A program made the position numbers and the translations under genes. A stretch of DNA of 64,000 nt from Pyxidicoccus trucidator (GTDB lineage: Bacteria > Myxococcota > Myxococcia > Myxococcales > Myxococcaceae): contig NZ_JAAIXZ010000022.1 in the NCBI RefSeq assembly GCF_010894435.1, positions 1-64,000 of the forward strand. The letters run 5' to 3'. Each line of letters opens with the position of its first letter. Positions within the stretch are counted from its first letter, which is position 1. Below the pieces are notes generated by a model. That model saw nothing but the letters and a program-made list of their open reading frames with translations. It did not search any database and had not been told where the DNA came from. Below are positions 21,604 to 28,358 of the stretch, in pieces.

Positions 21604-23355
21604 TCACGGCCGGGCTCCACAGGAGGCAGTCTTTGGGGCAGCGGGCGCGGGCCGGTCCGAGGTCTGCTCACCGATGAAGCGGCCGATGATGGAGGCGAGC
21701 TCTCCCGGCCGGTCGTGCATGCAGTAGTGGGTAGCGCCTGGAAGCTCGAGGAAGCGCGCGTTGGGGAGGGTGTTCGCGACCCTCAGCCCGTGCCTGGACG
21801 AGACTATCCGGTCGAGCTCCGCGCCGATCACGAGGACTGGGGCCCGGATCTCGCGTACATCCGTCTCGATGGAGCACTTCCAGAACTCACGGATCTGCTT
21901 CGCGTACTGGAGGGTCGACTCGTTGGTGGTGTACGGCGCCATGATGTATGGCATGAGGCTTGGATCAATGCGCCCGAGGACTTCCGCTCCGAAGTCCGAC
22001 CGCTGATCCGACTGGGTGCGCCCGGCGTTCAAGGAGTCGAGGATCGTGGTTCGCACAAGCGGGGCCATGCTTGGCGACCGGCTCAGCAGCTGGAAGACCT
22101 TCTCCAGCGCGCGCTCGTAGGTAGTGTCGAGGCTTGAATCACCGAAGGGACGGTAGTTCCCCGCGAGGAAGACCATCGACGCGACGCTGTGCGGATGTTC
22201 GAGGTAGTACCGCGCACACAGCTTTGGCCCGGTGCACCACCCGATGAGGTGCACCGGCCCGTCCGTCGCCTCGTCGATGATGGCCGCGAGCTCCTGGACA
22301 TGGTCGTCGAGCATCGCGGTCTGGCCATCTTCGCGGAGGGACCTCAGCTGCCAGATGACCACGCGATGGTCCCGAGCCAGCTGGTCGATGAAGCGCAGCC
22401 AGTAGCCTCGGTCTTGCGCAATGGCGTTGACGATGACGACGTACGGGCCCGTCTCGCCGAAGACTTGAAAGGTCGTGCTCCCTCCGCGCGACACGCCAAG
22501 ATGCGGCACCCCTGGGAGGCCGGTGAGGCGTGCCCGCTCGGCGTCGTGCGCGCCGGAGTGGTGGCGATGCCAGGCGGAGACGAGGTCCGCGAGCTCAGCG
22601 GAGGTGGCGACGTCCGCGACCTGGACGTGCCCCGCGGCTGCCGCGCCGGCTCCGGATTGCGCCGCGACAAGGGCGTTCCGGGCCGCTTCCGTCCTGAGCT
22701 CGAAGAGGCCATCTACAGCCGAGAGGGCGGACGGCGCGGCCCCGAGACGCAGGTCAACACCGTAGGCGCCGCCAATCAGCTCGCCCAGGCTGGGGGGGCC
22801 GCTGTTCGCGGAAGCCGTGATGCGGTATCGGCCGGGGGGGGCGGAGCGCAGCGCGAGAATCGCGTTTGCCGCGCTCGATGCGCTCAGAAAGCGCACGGTT
22901 GCTGGAAGCGTGCTCTGAAGCGCACGCTGTCCGAAGTAACCCGGCTCCCGGGAACGTACCTCCTGGAGCGTTTCGTCCAGGGCCTGGAGAAGAATGGAGA
23001 ACGCATTCGGTGCGAGCGCGTCGGGCCCTGCCGCCACGGGCTCCAGCTCGAAGTGCCTGTAGGTGACTCCGGCACCGCGGGCGTGCTCGACAAGGTCGTC
23101 CCTGTCGTTCATGCCCAGATACGTCACGTGCCAGATTTCATCGAGCGAAGACCCACCCGGACCGGCGCGCAGGGGCGCGAGGCCCTCGTGTTGGACCTGA
23201 AGACGCTCACCCGGGTCGTGGCCAAGCAGGGAGATGAGCGCCGCCCGCGCTTCGGCGACCCGTGCGCGCGGGGCGGAGAGGTACACGTCTGTCAAATTGA
23301 CGAGCCGCGCGGCGATACGAATTCCGACCGGGCAGGCCGACCTGACCCAGATCAT
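21604..23355 (-). CDS. Degenerate SDR-like N terminus fused to alpha/beta-hydrolase with a Cys nucleophile
   Basis: 583 aa. Residues about 20-265 resemble an extended SDR (SAPRARVAEARAAL, then DEIWHVTYLG), but the N-terminal glycine-rich NAD(P) loop is missing. Residues about 300-570 are an alpha/beta-hydrolase: the nucleophile elbow reads GWCTG, not GxSxG, with an acid in GAELDR and His in ATHYCMHD. A Cys nucleophile suggests a transacylase, a slow thioesterase or a specialised hydrolase. The ATG overlaps the stop of a 45-codon frame upstream (ATGA), so the true N terminus may be longer or frameshifted. It is the first large gene of the hydrazine-type operon. Confidence 0.7.
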   Translation of the reverse strand: MIWVRSACPVGIRIAARLVNLTDVYLSAPRARVAEARAALISLLGHDPGERLQVQHEGLAPLRAGPGGSSLDEIWHVTYLGMNDRDDLVEHARGAGVTYRHFELEPVAAGPDALAPNAFSILLQALDETLQEVRSREPGYFGQRALQSTLPATVRFLSASSAANAILALRSAPPGRYRITASANSGPPSLGELIGGAYGVDLRLGAAPSALSAVDGLFELRTEAARNALVAAQSGAGAAAAGHVQVADVATSAELADLVSAWHRHHSGAHDAERARLTGLPGVPHLGVSRGGSTTFQVFGETGPYVVIVNAIAQDRGYWLRFIDQLARDHRVVIWQLRSLREDGQTAMLDDHVQELAAIIDEATDGPVHLIGWCTGPKLCARYYLEHPHSVASMVFLAGNYRPFGDSSLDTTYERALEKVFQLLSRSPSMAPLVRTTILDSLNAGRTQSDQRSDFGAEVLGRIDPSLMPYIMAPYTTNESTLQYAKQIREFWKCSIETDVREIRAPVLVIGAELDRIVSSRHGLRVANTLPNARFLELPGATHYCMHDRPGELASIIGRFIGEQTSDRPAPAAPKTASCGARP

Positions 23356-23489
23356 ATACCACCGAAAGCCATGCGGTGGCGGGCAATGCCCCCTGGGCTC
23401 TCTGCGATGAGCGAGTGGCTTACCGGGTCGAAAGATCCGGTGTCGCCAGTCGCGAAGGCAACCTTCAGCTTCCGTACCTCCTCACTCAT
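23352..23489 (-). CDS. Small 45-codon ORF coupled to the hydrolase fusion gene
   Basis: Frame from ATG 23489 (MSEEVRKLKVAFATGDTG) to TGA 23352, overlapping the next ATG by four bases. A purine-rich stretch (GAGAAGAAG) directly precedes the ATG. The segment KVAFATGDTGSF looks like a damaged Rossmann TGxTG loop, which is just what the downstream SDR-like region lacks. It may therefore be the displaced N terminus of that gene (frame offset of one base). It could also be a leader peptide with no function of its own. Confidence 0.4.
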   Translation of the reverse strand: MSEEVRKLKVAFATGDTGSFDPVSHSLIAESPGGIARHRMAFGGI

Positions 23490-23819
23490 CTTCTTCTCAT
23501 TCTCTCTTTAGAGAAGCCCAGTGTCGTGGAGCAGTGATGCTGGAAATGTGCAGAATCTACAGACGGCGCAGCACGGTGCGTCAAAAGCAGTCGGGTGCCG
23601 TTTGCGATTGAGCGCAGGGTGCTTGAGTCCGTGAAATCTGCGCTCTCAGAAAGTCGCGTCTTTCTAAAGTAACCTATCAGACGTGTCAATAGCCGCTGGT
23701 GCAGCCCGTTCGGAGCCGGGCACGGGGTTCCGTTCTGACCTATGCCATTCTGCCCCTCAGGTGGCGCACGCTTGCGGTGGGGCCGAGACTCATGTGATGG
23801 GTTTCGAGGTTGCCCGCCG
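23490..23819. promoter_or_regulatory. Divergent intergenic region between hydrazine-type operon and VOC gene
   Basis: About 330 bp without a supportable gene and visibly richer in A/T than its surroundings. It must hold the promoter of the minus-strand operon (first ATG at 23489) and that of the plus-strand VOC gene. I see no convincing -35/-10 pair or sigma-54 box. Confidence 0.5.
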
Positions 23820-23840
23820 CGTTGTAATCTCACTACAACG
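23820..23840. promoter_or_regulatory. Operator-like perfect inverted repeat at the VOC gene start
   Basis: CGTTGTA, seven bases, TACAACG: perfect 7-bp arms ending four bases before the ATG at 23845. It occupies the place where a ribosome binding site should lie and none is visible there. A repressor bound here, or the RNA hairpin itself, could switch expression of the VOC gene. Confidence 0.5.
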
Positions 23841-23844
23841 CACG

Positions 23845-24588
23845 ATGATCTTTAGACTCCACCATATCGGCATCACGGTCGAATCGCTCGCGACGGCGCA
23901 TGGGCAGTTGAACCTCACCTATCAAGAGACACACGTCCAGCGCGACATCCCAACATTGGCCTGCCTGGATGAAGTCTCGATCATTCGTCAGCCCACCTTC
24001 GCCATCTCTTTGCACGCCAGGAAAGAGAGCCTGGACATCGAACTCATCGAGTACCCGGTCGTTACGCCGAAGCGCGGAGCCTTGATTCCCTGGGAGTTTG
24101 CTCCCGAGCACAGCATTGAGGCAGTCAAAGCGACCCTTCGGGAGCTTTCTCCGAAAGCGCGTCAAGGATTCTCATTTGGCGAACTGGTTTCACTGACGAA
24201 TGGCTACCGGGCGCTGAACGCCGTGGTCGTCCCCGTGGAGGACATTGCCGCAGAGCACGCTTTCTGGGGGCGTCTTGGCTTCAAGAGCGTCCATGCTGAT
24301 GAAGCTCTGGTCGTGCTGCGTCACGACCCATGCGTGCCCCCCGCCGGACCGCGATACATTCTTCTCTACGCCGTCCCCTATGCCGTTCCTCACTTCACCG
24401 ACATGGCGGGCATTTCTGAGATTGCCCTTCTGTGCAGCTCGTGCGCGTCTGCATACAAACGCTTCCCCGAGGCCACGTTCCGAACGAGCATCAGTGAGGT
24501 GCGGATTGCGGGGCGCAGACTGAACATCGGCTATGTCCGCTCCCCGGCAGGCGTTCTGGTCGAGCTATTCGCCTTGGTGCTTTCCTGA
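23845..24588 (+). CDS. VOC-superfamily protein (glyoxalase/bleomycin-resistance fold)
   Basis: 247 aa from MIFRLHHIGITVESL, with two VOC-type halves: HHIGITV at the start and a second repeat near residue 125 (NAVVVPVEDIAAEHAFWGRL). A longer in-frame start exists upstream, but the fold begins here. Codon usage is less GC-rich than the synthetase genes, suggesting separate acquisition. VOC proteins beside biosynthetic operons often bind or inactivate the product, and self-protection is my inference. Glyoxalase or dioxygenase activity is equally possible. Its last 24 bases overlap the convergent methyltransferase gene. Confidence 0.75.
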   Translation: MIFRLHHIGITVESLATAHGQLNLTYQETHVQRDIPTLACLDEVSIIRQPTFAISLHARKESLDIELIEYPVVTPKRGALIPWEFAPEHSIEAVKATLRELSPKARQGFSFGELVSLTNGYRALNAVVVPVEDIAAEHAFWGRLGFKSVHADEALVVLRHDPCVPPAGPRYILLYAVPYAVPHFTDMAGISEIALLCSSCASAYKRFPEATFRTSISEVRIAGRRLNIGYVRSPAGVLVELFALVLS

Positions 24589-25416
24589 GGGCTTCTTGGC
24601 AACGAACAGCGCCCAGCCGACGTTTCCGCGCTGCGCCATGTCGACCCAGAATGCGAGGCCGTCGAGGGTCCGCTTGACGAGCTCATCTCCCACCTGCTCG
24701 GTGAGTTCATTCTGATTTGCGATCGTCTGGGCTCGCGCGGCTGCATAACTTGCCGCCACGTGCTCTGACCAGTCTTCGATGCGGTGTAGCGTGAAACCTG
24801 CGGCGATCAGCTCCTGGGCGTAGCGGTTTACGTCCCACATTTCGGGAGTCCGAACGCGTGCGTAGAGCCGCTCGCGCTGATCTGCCGACAGCCCATGGTT
24901 CGCAAGTATGTCGGTGAAGTCAAAGACTCCTCCGGGCTTGAGCACACGGTACGCTTCGCGCAGGATGCGTGGCTTATCTGCTCCATACATCAGTGAGTCC
25001 TGGCTCCAGACAATGTCGAAAGCTTCCGCATCGAACGGGAGTTCATGAAAGTCGCCATGCACGTAGCTGATGCGGTCCCGTGCCTTGGACGTCTGTGTCT
25101 GGCGCTCGGCCTCGGCAATTTCCACTCGGCTCAGGTTCACTCCAACGACGCGGCAGCCGGAGTGCTCCGCAAGCTGACGAGCGGGTCCGCCGTAGCCGCT
25201 GCCCAAGTCCAACACCGAGGTACTCGCGTCCAGGCGAACAGCTGCCGCCATTCGTTCGGTAGTATGGATCATGGCGCGTTGCTGCGAGTCACCTGCCGCG
25301 CGTGGCAACCCCAGGTGCAGGTTCTCACCCCAGGTCGTCTTGTAGATGGTGTCCGCCGGGCCATCGTAAAATTCGCGCACGCGGGCGGTCGCCGCGTCTC
25401 GTGTCAGCTTGTCCAT
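24565..25416 (-). CDS. SAM-dependent methyltransferase, sarcosine/dimethylglycine N-methyltransferase-like
   Basis: 283 aa from MDKLTRDAATARV, with GGGAGA six bases before the ATG. Motif I is VLDLGSGYGGPAR; later blocks include WSQDSLMY and VLKPGG, typical of the sarcosine/dimethylglycine methyltransferase group. It is convergent with the VOC gene (24-bp overlap). It may N-methylate a glycine-derived or hydrazine unit of the adjacent pathway, or make betaine as an osmolyte. No betaine partner (glycine/sarcosine methyltransferase) is seen nearby. Confidence 0.75.
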   Translation of the reverse strand: MDKLTRDAATARVREFYDGPADTIYKTTWGENLHLGLPRAAGDSQQRAMIHTTERMAAAVRLDASTSVLDLGSGYGGPARQLAEHSGCRVVGVNLSRVEIAEAERQTQTSKARDRISYVHGDFHELPFDAEAFDIVWSQDSLMYGADKPRILREAYRVLKPGGVFDFTDILANHGLSADQRERLYARVRTPEMWDVNRYAQELIAAGFTLHRIEDWSEHVAASYAAARAQTIANQNELTEQVGDELVKRTLDGLAFWVDMAQRGNVGWALFVAKKPSGKHQGE

Positions 25417-25465
25417 CTCAATTCTCCCTGTTGAAAAATTGCTTAGAAGTCCTAACAAGACCGCC

Positions 25466-25639
25466 TCACCGGTATTCCGCACCCATGAGCCTGTCGGCCC
25501 TATACCGGTTTTGCAGGGCTTTATATCGGTTCACTGCGGGTGATTCAATGGCCGCGTCGGCAACACCGATGCGGTAGCCGCTTGCTTCCACGACGCGCTG
25601 CCCAAACTCGGCGACACCCGCTTTCTGACCTCCATTTTC
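25466..25639 (-). pseudogene. Unrecognised gene 3' fragment
   Basis: An open minus-strand stretch ends ...NRYRADRLMGAEYR with a TGA at 25466-25468 and has protein-like composition (EFGQRVVEASGYRIGVADAA). Its upstream side runs into the dioxygenase remnant on the other strand, so it appears cut off. I cannot assign a family. Confidence 0.35.
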
Positions 25640-25643
25640 GACT

Positions 25644-25789
25644 GTGCCCGTCGTGCGGCTCAGCATCGACGCGCGGCTCGCACCCTCCGAGCAACTCGCG
25701 CTGGGCCAATGACCGAGACGCGATCTGCGTTGAGGTGAGTGGCATCGACCGCGGCTCGCTGTCGATGCACTCCGTGCTCTTCGGCTGAG
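25644..25789 (+). pseudogene. Remnant of a DODA-type extradiol dioxygenase
   Basis: Bases 25644-25708 match the intact gene around 33977-34043 (the region encoding VPVVQLSIDARLAPSEHLAL). Bases 25709-25789 match its 3' end, 34311-34391 (AANDRDAVRF to the stop). The roughly 270 bp between these blocks are missing, as is everything 5'. It is a decayed paralogue or a lost second copy, not expressed as a protein. Confidence 0.8.
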
Positions 25790-25929
25790 AGTGAGTCCGG
25801 GCAGGGGATGTACCGTGTACAGGCCCCAGAAGCCCCGGGTGCACACCGGGCCGTCGTCGAAGACGTCGGGCTCCGAGGCCGACCCCAAGAGCCGCGAGTC
25901 GGAGCCAGCGGACGATGAGGTCCTGCGGC

Positions 25930-26130
25930 TCAAGGACAGGCGGCCAGCACGCCGCGGATGGCCTGCAGCAGTGCCTCGTCCGTCAGCGCCATCTTGGGGC
26001 CTCGCCGGGCTGAAGCAGGGGCTGCAGTCCGCCGGCGGGTCCGGTGCCGGTACACCGTGGCGCGAGACACGTGCCAGGTGGCCGTCACGAGCGCCAGTCC
26101 GTACGGATTGCCGCAGGAAGGCGAGAATCA
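25930..26130 (-). pseudogene. IS3-family transposase (OrfB) remnant
   Basis: One frame gives NPYGLALVTATWHVSRATVYRH, then RRGPKMALTDEALLQAIRGVL, the typical N-terminal start of IS3-family OrfB, with a stop directly after. No DDE core, OrfA or terminal inverted repeats are visible. It probably marks the insertion event that broke this locus. Confidence 0.6.
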
Positions 26131-26234
26131 GCCCGCCCACCATGTTGCCTGCTTGGTCATTGGGCGGAGCGGTACGGCGCACTGCCAACGGATCGTCCCG
26201 TAACCTACGGGTAGCACACGGGAGTGGGCTTGGG

Positions 26235-26616
26235 TCAGGCGAGGTCGAACAGCAGGGCCTCGGTCGGCACGGAGGCGGAGAGTATCAGCAGCGACTCGTC
26301 TGAGATGGCCACTCCGTCCCCTGTCTTCAACGCCACGCCGTTCATTCGTTGCACCTCGCCCGCGCAGCACCTTGCGTCCGCCCGCGCTGTCGCGGTGGGC
26401 AATCGCGCCGCTCAGCGGGTAGGTGATGATTTCCATGTCGCGGTGCGAGTGAGTGTCGAAGCCCTTGCCGGGCACCACGCGGTCCTCGTTGCTGACGCGC
26501 AGGGCTCGGCCCCCTGTTTTCGGGGGCGGGGTAGATCGCGAACGAGAACGTGTGGTGGGGGCCAGCCAGCCGTGGTTCGCATGGCCGCGTGCTTCGGAGG
26601 GTCGAATGTTCATCAT
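26235..26616 (-). pseudogene. Pirin-family pseudogene
   Basis: It starts MMNIRPSEARGHANHGWL and continues to the metal-binding THSHRDMEIITYPLSGA segment. The piece HHTFSFAIY lies in another frame, so two compensating shifts scramble residues about 25-45. After KVLR a further shift joins EVQRMNG directly to GDGVAISDES and the normal pirin C terminus TEALLFDLA. About a third of the usual 230-odd residues is missing. Pirin, DODA-type dioxygenase and LysR genes are often neighbours, so this belongs with the remnant at 25644. Confidence 0.75.
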
Positions 26617-26797
26617 GGCGAGTCCTTTCGGCAGAGCGTGTTGGGAGTGGCTCGCCCGTGTCGATGCTCATGATGTGGCCGACCCCCTTTGTCTATTGGC
26701 CGGTGACAATGAGAAGCATCGTTCTACCCATGGGACGGCCCTGGACCTACGACTCGGCGGGCCATGGTTCGCGCAGGTGCTCCACGAAGGCCATCAC
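26617..26797. other. Non-coding or decayed spacer
   Basis: No supported gene. On the minus strand a short frame VMAFVEHLREPW near 26780 ends in a stop and faintly resembles a LysR-regulator C terminus, which would fit a lost LysR gene beside the pirin and dioxygenase remnants. This is too short to call. Confidence 0.3.
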
Positions 26798-27133
26798 CTA
26801 TCGAGGAGCCTCAGCCAGCGCGAGGTGGAGGTTGATCCGCTGACTCAGCTGCTCGCTCCGCATGCGCAAGAGCAGGACGCGCACGGAATCCGCGAGCAGG
26901 TTCGGCTGGAGCAACATGCGCAGATCGAATTGCCCGACGCGGTAGCACACCGGGTGGAGCGACTGGGTGTAGATGGCGGCGTGTCCGCGCGCTCCCGCCG
27001 GCAGGACCTGGGTCCCCTCCGCCTCCTCGACCTTGAGCTTGACGGCGTAGCGCCCGGGAGGTGCGGCTTGTGCCCCAGTCTCGGGCTGCGGAGCGCTGAC
27101 GGCGAGGGCCAGACACCGGGGCACGGCGAGCAT
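26798..27133 (-). pseudogene. Possible HlyD/membrane-fusion-protein C-terminal fragment
   Basis: 111 codons. The stretch RYAVKLKVEEAEG, then GARGHAAIYTQSLHPV and FDLRM, resembles the end of HlyD-like secretion proteins (GxxGxVAIYT followed by a basic arm). The upstream coiled-coil and lipoyl parts are absent and no ribosome binding site is seen. It is probably a remnant and could be a chance frame. Confidence 0.3.
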
Positions 27134-27205
27134 CTACGAGTGTCCCACCGTCCGCTGCCCGCCTGATCCCCCGGCTGCGAGGGAGGCAGGCGAGACGACG
27201 CGGCT

Positions 27206-27598
27206 TCAGTGTCCCGGGTCGACTCCGGCGGGCCCCCGCGTGGCGTCATCTACCGACGGGGGGTCCCCGGGCATCGGAATCTCCACGCCTCGCATGCGCG
27301 CCCTGAACACCGCGGCGCGCATCAGGAAGATGGTGGTGACCGGCGCGGTGAGCGCGATGAACACCCCGATGAGCAGCGAGTGGACGTAGAGCTGTCCGTG
27401 CTCGAAGGAGAGCTGCGCCACCGTCGCGAGCGTGAGGCTCCAGACGCCCAGCGTGGTCACCAGGGTGGGCGCGTGGACGCGCTGGAAGAAGGTGCGCAGG
27501 CGCAGCACTCCGAAGGAGCCGATGAGTGCCGCCAGCGCGCCGAGGACCACGAGCAGCGCGGTCAGTGCATCCACCCATGGAGGCGTCGTCCCGCTCAT
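27206..27598 (-). CDS. mrpG: Mrp cation/H+ antiporter subunit G
   Basis: 130 aa from MSGTTPPWVDALT, with three membrane segments and the MrpG/PhaG signature GVLRLRTFFQRVHAPT. It is the last gene of the six-gene Mrp operon, overlapping mrpF by four bases. Mrp complexes exchange Na+ (or K+) for protons, supporting pH and salt homeostasis. Confidence 0.93.
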   Translation of the reverse strand: MSGTTPPWVDALTALLVVLGALAALIGSFGVLRLRTFFQRVHAPTLVTTLGVWSLTLATVAQLSFEHGQLYVHSLLIGVFIALTAPVTTIFLMRAAVFRARMRGVEIPMPGDPPSVDDATRGPAGVDPGH

Positions 27599-27873
27599 TC
27601 GATGACCTCCCCGCGCAGCAGGAACTTGGCCATCGCCGTCGAGCCCACGAAGCCGAAGAGGGCAATCAGGAGCGCCGCCTCGAAGTAGGAGCTGCTGCGG
27701 TAGATGAGCCCCAGCGTCAGGACGACCAGCATCGTGTTCATGTACAGGCAGTCGAACGCCACGACGCGGTCCTCCGCCCTGGGACCGAGAATCATCCGTG
27801 CCAGCGACAGCGCCATGGCCAGGGCGAGACAGCCCAGCGCGAAGGCCAGCGCCCAGGAGAGCAGGGGGCTCAT
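27595..27873 (-). CDS. mrpF: Mrp cation/H+ antiporter subunit F
   Basis: 92 aa, three hydrophobic helices, with the family motif GPRAEDRVVAFDCL. Length is normal for MrpF/MnhF. Stop/start overlaps link it to mrpE and mrpG. Confidence 0.93.
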   Translation of the reverse strand: MSPLLSWALAFALGCLALAMALSLARMILGPRAEDRVVAFDCLYMNTMLVVLTLGLIYRSSSYFEAALLIALFGFVGSTAMAKFLLRGEVIE

Positions 27874-28358
27874 TCGAAGATCTCCTTGAGCGGACGCTCG
27901 AAGCGCTGCTGGATGAGCGCCACCAGGTCCGCCTCGCTCTGGATGGCGAGCACGTGCAACAACAGGACGCGATTGTCCGCCGACAGCTGCGCCCAGGCCG
28001 TGCCCGGAGTGAAGGTGACAATCATCGCCAGCACGGCCAGGCCGTTCGGGTCCTTCAGCTCGAGCGGCACGAGGACGAAGCCGGAGCGGATGTTGCTCGA
28101 GCGCTGCGTGAGAATGGCCCGCGCCACCTGGCCGTTCGACCGCAACATCTCGAGGATGACCCGGCCGAGCAGGCGCACCATGACGAGGGGCTTGCGCAAC
28201 CGCACCTGCGCGGGCCGGAGTCTGGCGGTCACCGCGGGCCAGAACACCGCCAGCACGGCGCCGAGCACCAGCGTCCCCGCACTCACCGACTGCATGAGCA
28301 ATATCCAGAGCAGCAGCAGCGCCACCGACAGCACGGGGGAGGGCAGGAGCCGCCTCAT
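27870..28358 (-). CDS. mrpE: Mrp cation/H+ antiporter subunit E
   Basis: 162 aa. Two N-terminal membrane helices are followed by a cytoplasmic domain with the conserved TPGTAWAQLSADN region of MrpE (TPGT). It overlaps mrpD and mrpF by four bases each. Confidence 0.93.
   Translation of the reverse strand: MRRLLPSPVLSVALLLLWILLMQSVSAGTLVLGAVLAVFWPAVTARLRPAQVRLRKPLVMVRLLGRVILEMLRSNGQVARAILTQRSSNIRSGFVLVPLELKDPNGLAVLAMIVTFTPGTAWAQLSADNRVLLLHVLAIQSEADLVALIQQRFERPLKEIFE

Noticed and set aside
25478..25525. Direct repeat TATACCGGTT/TATATCGGTT near 25490-25520 as an iteron or origin
   Set aside because: Only two imperfect copies, with no replication gene or further structure nearby.
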